64,000 bases of DNA, from assembly GCF_026870155.1 (NCBI RefSeq), contig NZ_CP113975.1, positions 2,542,001 through 2,606,000 on the forward strand, read 5' to 3'. Position numbers and translations under genes: made by a program. This document shows positions 25,717-34,047 of the stretch, piece after piece; position 1 is the first letter of the stretch; each line of letters opens with the position of its first letter. The notes beneath the pieces are model-generated. The model made no database searches. It was not told where the DNA came from and saw only the letters and a program-made list of their open reading frames with translations. The stretch is from Flavobacterium marginilacus. GTDB taxonomy: Bacteria > Bacteroidota > Bacteroidia > Flavobacteriales > Flavobacteriaceae.

Positions 25717-25748
25717 TTGGATTATTATTAATTTATACCCTATCTTTG
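25717..25748 (+). promoter_or_regulatory. Promoter of the histidine operon
   Basis: The -7 element TATCTTTG is at 25741-25748, and a TTG at 25717-25719 is in the place of the -33 element. Transcription would start about 30 bases before the His leader peptide. Confidence 0.6.
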
Positions 25749-25784
25749 CAAAAGAAACAAAGAGTTATCTAATTTTATAAAGTT

Positions 25785-25844
25785 ATGTTATCAATTCAAT
25801 TACATCATCATCATTCTCATAATTGCTCTCAAGCGATGTGTTAA
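25785..25844 (+). CDS. hisL: Histidine operon leader peptide
   Basis: A 19-residue ORF, MLSIQLHHHHSHNCSQAMC, with five His codons (four consecutive at 25803-25814, one at 25818). It starts 37 bases after the -7 element and is followed 28 bases after its stop by a rho-independent terminator, 117 bases before hisG. This is the arrangement of ribosome-mediated attenuation: scarcity of charged His-tRNA would stall the ribosome in the leader and prevent the terminator from folding. No homologous search was possible; the call rests on codon content and position. Confidence 0.85.
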   Translation: MLSIQLHHHHSHNCSQAMC

Positions 25845-25871
25845 TGGTATGCGTGTAAATCACAATAATCT

Positions 25872-25907
25872 AAACCCGTTTGAGTACATCAAGCGGGTTT
25901 TTTATTA
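25872..25907 (+). terminator. Attenuator terminator of the histidine operon
   Basis: AAACCCGTTTGA at 25872-25883 pairs with TCAAGCGGGTTT at 25889-25900 with one G-U-type change, followed by TTTTATT. It lies between the leader peptide and hisG, so it is a conditional terminator. Confidence 0.85.
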
Positions 25908-25961
25908 CCCATTCTTTGTACTCAGGCATTAACTCAAAACAACAAACTAAAAAAAACTAAA

Positions 25962-26819
25962 ATGAGTACACTTAAAATTGCAATTCAAAAATCGGGACGT
26001 TTAAACGAAGAAAGCATCCAAATCCTAAAAGACTGCGGTATTTCAATAGACAACGGAAACGACCAGTTAAAAGCCGAAGCAACTAACTTCCCCTTAGAAG
26101 TTTTATTTCTTAGAAATTCTGACATCCCGCAATACTTAATTGACGGTGTTGTTGATGCAGCTATCGTGGGAGATAATCTTTTGGTAGAAAAAGGAAAAGG
26201 GATTGAAGTAGCCCAAAAATTAGGTTTTTCAAAATGCAGAGTCTCTGTTGCAGTTCCCAAAACCTTCGAATACAATTCTATAAAAGATTTAGACGGACTA
26301 AGAATCGCTACATCTTACCCTAATACAGTTGTTGACTATTTTGCTTCCTTTGGAATGACGGTTGATATTCACCAAATTTCAGGATCAGTTGAAATTGCAC
26401 CAAATATTGGCCTTGCCGATGCTATTGTAGATATCGTTTCAAGCGGAAGCACTTTATTCAAAAACAACTTGAAAGAAGTTGAAGTTATCCTGAAAAGTGA
26501 AGCGGTTTTGGCAGTTTCTCCAAAAATAAACCCAGAAAACCAAAAGTTAATCGACACTCTGAAATTCCGAATCGAATCGGTTTTGAGAGCCAGAAAATCG
26601 AGGTATATTTTGATGAATGTGCCAAACGACAAAATTGATGAAGTTGGAAAGATTCTTCCAGTGTTACGAAGCTTAACTGTTCTGCCTTTGGCGCAGGAAG
26701 GATGGAGCAGCGTACACTCGGTGATTGACAAAGATACTTTCTGGGAAGTAATCGACAAATTGAAGGATGCCGGTGCCGAAGGAATTTTAGTTTGTCCTAT
26801 TGAAAAAATGGTACTTTAA
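25962..26819 (+). CDS. hisG: ATP phosphoribosyltransferase (long form)
   Basis: A 285-residue HisG, the first and feedback-controlled step of histidine synthesis (PRPP + ATP to PR-ATP). LKIAIQKSGRLNEESIQILKDCG opens the catalytic domain, and ADAIVDIVSSGSTLFKNNLKEVE carries the PRPP-binding loop. The C-terminal about 70 residues (EVGKILPVLRSLTVLPLAQEGWSSVHSVI) form the ACT-like regulatory domain of the long, HisZ-independent form. It is the first structural gene after the attenuator. Confidence 0.96.
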   Translation: MSTLKIAIQKSGRLNEESIQILKDCGISIDNGNDQLKAEATNFPLEVLFLRNSDIPQYLIDGVVDAAIVGDNLLVEKGKGIEVAQKLGFSKCRVSVAVPKTFEYNSIKDLDGLRIATSYPNTVVDYFASFGMTVDIHQISGSVEIAPNIGLADAIVDIVSSGSTLFKNNLKEVEVILKSEAVLAVSPKINPENQKLIDTLKFRIESVLRARKSRYILMNVPNDKIDEVGKILPVLRSLTVLPLAQEGWSSVHSVIDKDTFWEVIDKLKDAGAEGILVCPIEKMVL

Positions 26820-26915
26820 GTTTCGCGCTTTAGGCTGTAAGCAATACGCTTTAAGCCTCAAAACATATCGTAAATTAACTTATAGTATACCGCTTAAAGC
26901 TTAAAGCATAAAAAA

Positions 26916-28199
26916 ATGAATAAAATATACAATCCAAAACCAGAAACCTGGTCCTCAATTTTAGAAAGACCAACTAAAACAGTTGACGATATAGAAGCAA
27001 CGGTGAAAGGAATTTTCAAAGAAGTGCAGTCAAAAGGAGATTTTGCAGTAGCAAAATACACTTCACTTTTTGACGGAGCTTCAGTTCCTGAACTGGAAGT
27101 TTCACAAACCGAAATAGCCACGGCAATCGCAACTATTTCAAAAGAATTAAAAGAAGCCATCCAATTGGCAAAATCAAATATTGAAAAATTCCACTTAGCC
27201 CAAAAAACAAATCGCATTGAAGTTGAAACCATCGAAGGCGTAAACTGCTGGCAGGAAAAAAGACCTATTCAAAAAATCGGTTTGTATATTCCGGGCGGAA
27301 CCGCTCCTTTGTTTTCGACTGTGCTAATGCTGGCAGTTCCAGCAAATCTTGCAGGATGCAGCGAAATCGTACTATGTTCGCCTCCTGACAAAAACGGAAA
27401 CATCAATCCTGCCATTTTATATGCCGCTTATTTATGCGGTGTGACCAAAATCCTGAAAGTGGGAGGGATTCAGGCGATTGCCGGAATGACTTTTGGAACT
27501 GTTAGTATTCCAAAAGTGTATAAAATATTCGGACCGGGAAATCAGTTTGTAACTGTTGCTAAGCAATTAGCAACTCAATTTGGCGTTGCAATCGATATGC
27601 CGGCAGGACCATCTGAATTATTGATTGTAGCCGATGACAGTGCCGTTCCTGCATTCGTTGCATCCGACTTACTTTCTCAGGCCGAACACGGAACTGACAG
27701 TCAGGTGATTTTGGTTTCCACTTCAAAAACATTGATCGATGAGGTTGAAAAAGAAGTACAATCTCAAATGGATGTTTTACCACGAAAAGCTATCGCAGAA
27801 AAGGCTATTGCAAATTCCAAATTAATTTTTGTTGAAAATGATGCCATCGCTTTAGAATTAATCAATGAATACGGCCCTGAACATTTTATTATTTGTACCA
27901 AAGAAGAAGCTTTCTATGTAGATAATATTGCAAACGCAGGTTCTGTTTTTATTGGGAACTACACTCCTGAAAGTGCAGGAGATTACGCATCGGGAACTAA
28001 TCATACCTTGCCAACAAATGGTTATGCCAAAAATTACAGCGGTGTAAACCTTGATAGTTTTACCAAATCAATGACTTTCCAAAAAATATCCGAAAAAGGT
28101 ATTCAAAACATTGGAAAAGCGATTGAAATAATGGCTGAAGCCGAGGGATTACAGGCGCATAAGAATGCAGTTACCTTGAGATTGAAGAATTTAAAATAG
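26916..28199 (+). CDS. hisD: Histidinol dehydrogenase
   Basis: A 427-residue zinc enzyme for the last two oxidations, histidinol to histidine. QKIGLYIPGGTAPLFSTVLMLAVPA, GVTKILKVGGIQAIAGMTFG, KIFGPGNQFVTVAK and PAGPSELL are family hallmarks. SQAEHGTDSQVIL holds a catalytic/zinc-binding region, and the C-terminal ASGTNHTLPTNGYAKNYSGV contains another conserved His. It is separated from hisG by about 96 bases containing GCTTTAAGC-type words. Confidence 0.96.
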   Translation: MNKIYNPKPETWSSILERPTKTVDDIEATVKGIFKEVQSKGDFAVAKYTSLFDGASVPELEVSQTEIATAIATISKELKEAIQLAKSNIEKFHLAQKTNRIEVETIEGVNCWQEKRPIQKIGLYIPGGTAPLFSTVLMLAVPANLAGCSEIVLCSPPDKNGNINPAILYAAYLCGVTKILKVGGIQAIAGMTFGTVSIPKVYKIFGPGNQFVTVAKQLATQFGVAIDMPAGPSELLIVADDSAVPAFVASDLLSQAEHGTDSQVILVSTSKTLIDEVEKEVQSQMDVLPRKAIAEKAIANSKLIFVENDAIALELINEYGPEHFIICTKEEAFYVDNIANAGSVFIGNYTPESAGDYASGTNHTLPTNGYAKNYSGVNLDSFTKSMTFQKISEKGIQNIGKAIEIMAEAEGLQAHKNAVTLRLKNLK

Positions 28200-28300
28200 A
28201 GACAAGAAACAAGAGCAAAGACAAAGATTAAAAGAATTGCAGAACTGAACACAAAGTCTTTCTTCTTGCATCTTTTTTCTTTTCTCAAAAAAAATAAAAA

Positions 28301-29341
28301 ATGACTTTCGATATAAACACTATAGTACGTGAAAACGTCAAGAAATTAAAGCCTTATTCTTCGGCTCGTGATGAGTTTGAAGATTTCGATACAGCTGATA
28401 TGATTTTTTTGGATGCCAATGAAAATCCATATCAAAACGGCGTAAACCGCTATCCAGATCCACAGCAAGGCAATGTAAAAGTAGTTTTGGGGAAAATGAA
28501 AAACGTAAACCCAAAACAAATTCTGTTAGGAAACGGAAGCGATGAGGTTTTGGACTTATTATTCAGAGCTTTCTGTGAGCCAAAAGTTGACAACGTAATT
28601 TCGTTACCTCCAACTTACGGTATGTACGGTGTATTGGCCAACATCAATGCCGTTGAAAACAGAGAAGTATTGCTTTCGAATGATTTTCAGCCACAAGTGG
28701 AGAAAATTTTAGAAGCAGTTGATACTAATTCTAAAATCATCTTTTTGTGTTCGCCAAATAATCCTACTGGGAATTCTTTTTCAGAGGAAAGTGTTAGAAC
28801 ATTATTGGAAAGTTTCAATGGATTTGTCGTTATTGACGAAGCTTATATTGATTTTTCAGATAAAGAAGGCTGGTTGAAAAAATTAGATCAATATCCAAAT
28901 TTAATTATTACACAGACTTTATCTAAAGCTTATGGTCTGGCAGGAATCCGTTTAGGAGTTTGCTATGCTTCTACAGAAGTAATTTCAGTTTTAAATAAAA
29001 TCAAACCGCCTTATAACGTAAACGAATTGACACAGCTTCGTGCTTTGGAACGCTTGAGTGATGAAGTGAAAATTGCGAGTGAAATCACCTCAATTATAGC
29101 ACAAAGAACAGAATTACTTTCAGTTTTAGATGAAGTATCTTTCGTAGAAAAAATCTATCCGACAGAGGCTAATTTTATCCTAATAAAAGTAGATGATGCC
29201 AACAAACGTTACGATGAATTAATTGCCAAAGGAATTGTGATTCGCAATAGAACGACTCAGCCACTGTGTGAAAATACCTTGCGTTTGACTATTGGAACTG
29301 AAGAAGAAAATAAAAAATTAATTGAAGCATTACAAAATTAA
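28301..29341 (+). CDS. hisC: Histidinol-phosphate aminotransferase
   Basis: A 346-residue PLP enzyme of fold type I. LDANENPYQNGVNRYPDPQQG binds the substrate region, GNGSDEVLDLLFRAFC begins the large domain, SPNNPTGN is diagnostic for the family, and the PLP Lys lies in TQTLSKAYGLAGIRLG near residue 209. It converts imidazole-acetol phosphate to histidinol phosphate. It is in the his operon, with a 101-base gap after hisD. Confidence 0.95.
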   Translation: MTFDINTIVRENVKKLKPYSSARDEFEDFDTADMIFLDANENPYQNGVNRYPDPQQGNVKVVLGKMKNVNPKQILLGNGSDEVLDLLFRAFCEPKVDNVISLPPTYGMYGVLANINAVENREVLLSNDFQPQVEKILEAVDTNSKIIFLCSPNNPTGNSFSEESVRTLLESFNGFVVIDEAYIDFSDKEGWLKKLDQYPNLIITQTLSKAYGLAGIRLGVCYASTEVISVLNKIKPPYNVNELTQLRALERLSDEVKIASEITSIIAQRTELLSVLDEVSFVEKIYPTEANFILIKVDDANKRYDELIAKGIVIRNRTTQPLCENTLRLTIGTEEENKKLIEALQN

Positions 29342-29349
29342 TCAACTAA

Positions 29350-29380
29350 GACCTAACAGGTTTTAGAAACCTGTTAGGTC
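29350..29380. repeat. Perfect 14-bp palindrome between hisC and hisB
   Basis: GACCTAACAGGTTT at 29350-29363 and AAACCTGTTAGGTC at 29367-29380 form a perfect hairpin with a 3-base loop. The unit AACAGGTTT...AAACCTGTT is a dispersed intergenic repeat type; it is not followed by a T-run, so it need not terminate the operon. Confidence 0.6.
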
Positions 29381-29396
29381 TAGAATAAAATAACTT

Positions 29397-30533
29397 ATGA
29401 AGAAAGTACTTTTTATAGATCGTGATGGAACGATTGTATTGGAACCGGAAGGATATCAATTAGACAGTTTAGAAAAACTGGAATTTTACCCAAAAGCATT
29501 TCAGTATTTGGCAAAAATCGCCAAAGAAATGGATTACGAATTGGTTATGGTTACCAATCAGGATGGACTGGGAACCGATAGTTTTCCGGAAGATACATTT
29601 TGGCCAACACAAAACTTTATTTTAAGAGCTTTTGAAAACGAAGGTGTTCTTTTTGATGATATTTTTATAGATCGTTCTTTCCCTGAAGACAATGCGCCAA
29701 CGCGTAAGCCTCGCACAGGAATGCTTACCAAATACATTGATAATCCAAATTACGATTTGGCTAACTCATTTGTTTTAGGCGATCGCATTACCGATGTGGA
29801 ATTGGCTAAAAACCTAGGCGCAAAAGCTATTTTCTTAAAATCGGAAGATGATTTGGGAATTGCTGAAATCTCAAGCAAAAAAGAAGAATTAGACGAAATC
29901 ATTGTCTTGCATTCTACCGATTGGAAAGTGATTTACGAGTTTTTAAAACTAGAAGCGCGTTCGGCATCGATTTCAAGAAAAACAAACGAGACAGATATTT
30001 ACATCAACCTGAACCTGGACGGAACAGGAAAAAGCAAAATCGAAACAGGAATTGCCTTTTTTGACCACATGCTTGACCAAATCGCACGCCACGGACAAAT
30101 GGACTTGGAGATTTTGGTAAAAGGCGACCTTGAAGTTGATGAACACCATACGATAGAAGACACAGCAATTGCTTTGGGAGAAGTTTTTGCGAAAGCTTTA
30201 GGAAACAAATTAGGAATTGAGCGTTATGGCTTCTGTTTGCCAATGGATGATTGCTTATCACAAGTAGCAATTGATTTTGGCGGTAGAAACTGGCTAGTTT
30301 GGGAAACCGAATTCAAACGCGAAATGGTAGGTAAAATGCCAACGGAAATGTTTTATCATTTCTTTAAATCTTTCTCTGACGGAGCCAAAGCTAATATTAA
30401 CATCAAAGCAGAGGGAACGAACGAACATCACAAAATAGAAGCTATTTTTAAGGCTTTTGCGAAAGCGATTAAAGTAGCCGTAAAACGTGATACCGAGAAA
30501 ATGATTTTGCCTTCAACAAAAGGAATGCTTTAA
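29397..30533 (+). CDS. hisB: Bifunctional histidinol-phosphatase / imidazoleglycerol-phosphate dehydratase
   Basis: A 378-residue fusion. The N-terminal HAD phosphatase (about 1-170) has FIDRDGT with the nucleophile Asp, TNQDGLG, and [18 protein letters not shown]. The C-terminal dehydratase (about 185-378) has the metal-binding histidine repeats [28 protein letters not shown] and [17 protein letters not shown]. The enzyme supplies two non-consecutive pathway steps. It is in the his operon. Confidence 0.96.
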   Translation: MKKVLFIDRDGTIVLEPEGYQLDSLEKLEFYPKAFQYLAKIAKEMDYELVMVTNQDGLGTDSFPEDTFWPTQNFILRAFENEGVLFDDIFIDRSFPEDNAPTRKPRTGMLTKYIDNPNYDLANSFVLGDRITDVELAKNLGAKAIFLKSEDDLGIAEISSKKEELDEIIVLHSTDWKVIYEFLKLEARSASISRKTNETDIYINLNLDGTGKSKIETGIAFFDHMLDQIARHGQMDLEILVKGDLEVDEHHTIEDTAIALGEVFAKALGNKLGIERYGFCLPMDDCLSQVAIDFGGRNWLVWETEFKREMVGKMPTEMFYHFFKSFSDGAKANINIKAEGTNEHHKIEAIFKAFAKAIKVAVKRDTEKMILPSTKGML

Positions 30534-30544
30534 TATTACCAATT

Positions 30545-30892
30545 ATGGATGCTCAAAAATTTGCTTCAGAATGGATTGAATCCTGGAATTCTCACGATTT
30601 GGATGATATTTTAAATCATTATTCAGAGGATATCGAAATTACTACTCCAATGATAAAATTGGCTGGAGGAATTGAAAGCGGTTCTCTTGTTGGAAAAGCC
30701 TTGGTTAAAGATTATTGGAATAAGGCTTTAACTAAATTTCCTGATTTACATTTTGAGCTGATTGAAGTTACATCTGGCGTCAATTCAGTCGCTTTATATT
30801 ACAAATCTATTATGGGAAAAATGGCAATTGAAGTTATGTTTTTCAATGATAAAGGATTGGTAAATAAAATGATAGCGCATTATACTAATTAA
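30545..30892 (+). CDS. NTF2/SnoaL-like small protein inside the his operon
   Basis: A 115-residue protein with the NTF2-like cone fold pattern: FASEWIESWNSHDLDDILNHYSEDIEITTPMI, a LVGKALVKDYWNKALTKFPDLHFELIEV segment and a C-terminal beta strand. No catalytic residues can be assigned with confidence. It lies 11 bases after hisB and 5 bases before hisH, so it is co-transcribed with histidine genes, but it is not a known enzyme of the pathway. Confidence 0.75.
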   Translation: MDAQKFASEWIESWNSHDLDDILNHYSEDIEITTPMIKLAGGIESGSLVGKALVKDYWNKALTKFPDLHFELIEVTSGVNSVALYYKSIMGKMAIEVMFFNDKGLVNKMIAHYTN

Positions 30893-30897
30893 GAAAA

Positions 30898-31479
30898 ATG
30901 AAAATAGTAATCATAAATTACGGAGCAGGAAATATCCAAAGCATTATGTTTGCCATCGAGAGATTGGGATTCAAAGCCGTTTTGAGTAATGATCCTGAGG
31001 AAATAAAAAAGGCAGACAAAGTGATTTTCCCTGGAGTGGGAGAGGCGAGTTATGCTATGATGATGCTCAAAAAAAGTGGATTAGACACTTTGATTCCGAC
31101 ACTACAACAACCCGTTTTGGGAATTTGTTTAGGAATGCAGTTGATGTGTAACCGTTCTGAAGAAGGAAACACAGAAGGTTTGGGAATCTTTGATGTAGAT
31201 GTTATTAAATTTTCGCCAAAAGTAAAAGTGCCTCAAATGGGTTGGAATATCATTTACAACCTAAAATCGGATTTATTCAAAGATGTGGCCGAAAAGGAAT
31301 ATATGTATTTGGTTCATAGTTTTTATGCGCCTATTTGCAAAGAAACCATTGCAACCACTGATTATGACGTTGAGTATTCTTCGGCTCTGGAAAATAACAA
31401 TTTCTACGGAACGCAATTTCACCCTGAAAAAAGCGGTGATGTTGGCGAGCAAATCCTTGGAAATTTTCTGAAGCTATAA
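30898..31479 (+). CDS. hisH: Imidazole glycerol phosphate synthase, glutaminase subunit
   Basis: A 193-residue class I glutamine amidotransferase. NYGAGNIQSIMFAIERLG is the HisH N-terminus, the nucleophile Cys lies in GICLGMQLM near residue 78, and the His-Glu pair in FHPEKSGDVGEQIL completes the triad. It feeds ammonia to HisF. The start is five bases after the NTF2-like gene. Confidence 0.96.
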   Translation: MKIVIINYGAGNIQSIMFAIERLGFKAVLSNDPEEIKKADKVIFPGVGEASYAMMMLKKSGLDTLIPTLQQPVLGICLGMQLMCNRSEEGNTEGLGIFDVDVIKFSPKVKVPQMGWNIIYNLKSDLFKDVAEKEYMYLVHSFYAPICKETIATTDYDVEYSSALENNNFYGTQFHPEKSGDVGEQILGNFLKL

Positions 31480-31556
31480 AAGGTAATGACAATTTCAAAA
31501 ATCAATTTCAATAGCAATCTGAAATCAAAAATCGTTAATCTACAATCAAAAATTAA

Positions 31557-32279
31557 ATGAGAATAATACCCGCAATAGACATCATCGAAGGAAAATGTGT
31601 TCGCTTATCCAAAGGCGATTACAATACCAAAATCATATATAACGAAAATCCGCTGGAAGTAGCAAAATCATTCGAAGCGCACGGAATAGAATATTTGCAT
31701 TTGGTAGATTTGGATGGGGCAAAATCAAGCAAGATTGTCAATTATAAAATATTGGAACAAATCGCCACGCAAACCAAATTGAAAATTGATTTTGGCGGAG
31801 GTTTAAAAGCCGATTCTGATCTGAAAATCGCTTTTGAAAGTGGTGCGAACCAAATCACAGGCGGAAGTATTGCCGTAAAAAACAGACCAATTTTCGAAAA
31901 ATGGATTGCAGAATATGGTTCGGACAAAATCATTCTAGGAGCCGATGCCACTAATGAAAAAGTAGCGGTTTCCGGTTGGCTGGAAGATTCAAACGAAGAT
32001 TTGGTTCCGTTTATACAAAATTATCAGTTAAAAGGGATTCAATACGTAATTTGTACCGATATTGCCAAAGACGGGATGCTCGAAGGACCAAGTTTTGATT
32101 TGTATGCCAAAATTTTAGATCAGGCGAAAGGTGTAAAATTAATCGCCTCTGGTGGAATTTCTACTTTTGATGAATTACCTAAACTGGCCGAATTGGGTTG
32201 TGAAGGAACCATCATCGGAAAAGCCATTTACGAAGGCAGAATTTCGTTGAAACAATTGGAAAATTATATCATATCGTAG
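31557..32279 (+). CDS. hisA: ProFAR isomerase
   Basis: A 240-residue TIM barrel that isomerises ProFAR to [26 protein letters not shown] carries the first catalytic Asp, and [17 protein letters not shown] the second. [13 protein letters not shown] forms a phosphate-binding loop. The TAG stop codon lies inside the left arm of a palindromic repeat (32276-32357). Confidence 0.95.
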   Translation: MRIIPAIDIIEGKCVRLSKGDYNTKIIYNENPLEVAKSFEAHGIEYLHLVDLDGAKSSKIVNYKILEQIATQTKLKIDFGGGLKADSDLKIAFESGANQITGGSIAVKNRPIFEKWIAEYGSDKIILGADATNEKVAVSGWLEDSNEDLVPFIQNYQLKGIQYVICTDIAKDGMLEGPSFDLYAKILDQAKGVKLIASGGISTFDELPKLAELGCEGTIIGKAIYEGRISLKQLENYIIS

Positions 32280-32357
32280 AGACGTTGCAGTGCTACGTCT
32301 AACCCAATCAAAATAAAAACACCGAATAGTTTAGACGTTGCAGTGCAACGTCTCTAC
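32276..32357. repeat. GTAGAGACGTTGCA-type palindrome between hisA and hisF
   Basis: The 26-base arm 32276-32301 matches the reverse complement of 32332-32357 at 24 positions. Each arm also contains an internal palindrome around TTGCA(G/C)TGC. The left arm includes the hisA stop codon. Confidence 0.7.
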
Positions 32358-32373
32358 CGTAACAATAATAAAA

Positions 32374-33129
32374 ATGTTAACAAAAAGAATAATACCCTGT
32401 CTGGACATTAAAAACGGAAGAACCGTAAAAGGCGTTAATTTCGTAGATTTGCGGGATGCAGGTGATCCTGTGGAATTGGCAAAAATCTATTCGGATGAAG
32501 GAGCTGACGAATTGGTTTTTCTGGATATTTCGGCAACAGAAGAAAGAAGAAGAACTCTAGTTGATTTGGTTCGGAAAGTGGCGGCAACAATTAACATCCC
32601 GTTTACTGTAGGCGGCGGAATTTCAGCAGTGAGTGACGTTGAAGTTTTGCTTCAGAATGGAGCTGACAAGGTTTCTATCAATTCATCGGCGGTGAAAAAC
32701 CCACAGTTGATTAATGATTTGGCACAAAAATTCGGAAGCCAATGTGTAGTAGTTGCAATTGATGCTAAGCAAATTGAAGGTGAATGGATTGTACATTTGG
32801 TAGGAGGAAAAGTTCCGACGGAAATAAAATTGTTTGACTGGGCAAAAGAAGTAGAACAAAGAGGGGCGGGAGAAATCCTTTTCACTTCGATGGATCACGA
32901 CGGAACCAAAAACGGCTTTGCCAATGAAGCTTTGGCAAAATTATCGCAATTGGTAAATATTCCAATAATCGCTTCTGGAGGTGCTGGAAATATGCAGCAT
33001 TTCACAGATACCTTTATCAATGGAAAAGCAGACGCAGCATTGGCAGCGAGTGTATTTCATTTCAAAGAAATTGAAATCAAAACCCTGAAAAAAGAATTAA
33101 AAAACAATAATATAGAAGTTCGAATATAG
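32374..33129 (+). CDS. hisF: Imidazole glycerol phosphate synthase, cyclase subunit
   Basis: A 251-residue TIM barrel when started at the ATG at 32374 ([16 protein letters not shown]), the standard HisF N-terminus; the upstream extension lies in the palindromic repeat. Catalytic Asp residues are in [12 protein letters not shown] and [40 protein letters not shown] and [13 protein letters not shown] are phosphate-binding loops. It pairs with HisH. Confidence 0.96.
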   Translation: MLTKRIIPCLDIKNGRTVKGVNFVDLRDAGDPVELAKIYSDEGADELVFLDISATEERRRTLVDLVRKVAATINIPFTVGGGISAVSDVEVLLQNGADKVSINSSAVKNPQLINDLAQKFGSQCVVVAIDAKQIEGEWIVHLVGGKVPTEIKLFDWAKEVEQRGAGEILFTSMDHDGTKNGFANEALAKLSQLVNIPIIASGGAGNMQHFTDTFINGKADAALAASVFHFKEIEIKTLKKELKNNNIEVRI

Positions 33130-33173
33130 TTTTATCTTTAAGACTTTCGACTTTCAAACTTTAGACCAAAAAT

Positions 33174-33770
33174 ATGAACATAGATATCAAAAGCGCACAC
33201 GGATTAATTCCGGCAATTATTCAGGATTCAGAAACCAAAAATGTCCTGATGTTGGGGTATATGAACGAAGAATCACTTCAAAAAACAATTGAAACTCAAA
33301 AAGTAACTTTCTTCAGCCGTTCCAAACAAAGACTTTGGACAAAAGGTGAGGAAAGCGGTAACTTCTTGGAACTTGTAGATATTAAAAATGATTGTGACGG
33401 CGATACGCTTTTGATTCAGGCAAAACCAGTGGGACCAACTTGCCACACGGGAGCTGACACCTGCTGGCAAGAGCCTAATGCGCAGGAATATGGATTCATT
33501 TCACATTTGGAAAATACAATCAAAACCAGAAGAGAAAATGCTGATTCTGAAAAAAGTTATGTGGCTTCTTTATTTGAAAAAGGAATTAACAAAATTGCAC
33601 AGAAAGTAGGTGAGGAAGCAGTCGAAGTAGTTATTGAGGCAAAAGATGATAATGATGATCTGTTCTTAAGCGAAAGTGCTGATTTACTTTTTCACTACCT
33701 TATTTTGCTACAGGCAAAAGGATATCAATTGAATGATGTTGTGAATGTTTTGAAAGGGCGTCAGAAGTAA
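33174..33770 (+). CDS. hisIE: Bifunctional PR-AMP cyclohydrolase / PR-ATP pyrophosphatase
   Basis: A 198-residue fusion. The HisI part (about 1-105) has FFSRSKQRLWTKGEESGN and the metal-binding Asp/Cys cluster in DCDGDTLL and CHTGADTCW. The HisE part (about 110-198) has GINKIAQKVGEEAVEVVIEAKD. It catalyses the second and third steps and is the last gene of the histidine operon. Confidence 0.95.
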   Translation: MNIDIKSAHGLIPAIIQDSETKNVLMLGYMNEESLQKTIETQKVTFFSRSKQRLWTKGEESGNFLELVDIKNDCDGDTLLIQAKPVGPTCHTGADTCWQEPNAQEYGFISHLENTIKTRRENADSEKSYVASLFEKGINKIAQKVGEEAVEVVIEAKDDNDDLFLSESADLLFHYLILLQAKGYQLNDVVNVLKGRQK

Positions 33771-33837
33771 GTTTTAGACCACGAATTACGGGGATGAAAC
33801 AGATTTTTTTAATCTATCCCTATCTAAGGACCAATTT

Positions 33838-33916
33838 AACCGCAAGGTTCGCGAAGGAAAATCGCAAAGTCCGCAAAGTGCTGCGTTCATAGCTTTTCTT
33901 TGTGAACCTTGCGGTT
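33838..33916. repeat. Palindromic repeat of the CGCAAGGTTC/CGCAAAG family
   Basis: AACCGCAAGGTTC at 33838-33850 is perfectly complementary to 33904-33916, with CGCAAAG words between. It lies in the gap after hisIE and could terminate the operon. Confidence 0.6.
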
Positions 33917-34020
33917 GTTATTTTATTTAGTTTTTAAAGAGAAAGAAAATCCATGAAATTGGTATAATTCGTAGCCTATACAATTTCTTTTTTATTTATG
34001 AAAAACTCATAAAAAGTATG

Positions 34021-34028
34021 TAATTTTG
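34021..34028 (+). promoter_or_regulatory. -7 element of the M1 peptidase gene
   Basis: TAATTTTG, 20 bases upstream of the ATG at 34048. Confidence 0.55.
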
Positions 34029-34047
34029 ATACAAAATTTATAAATCC

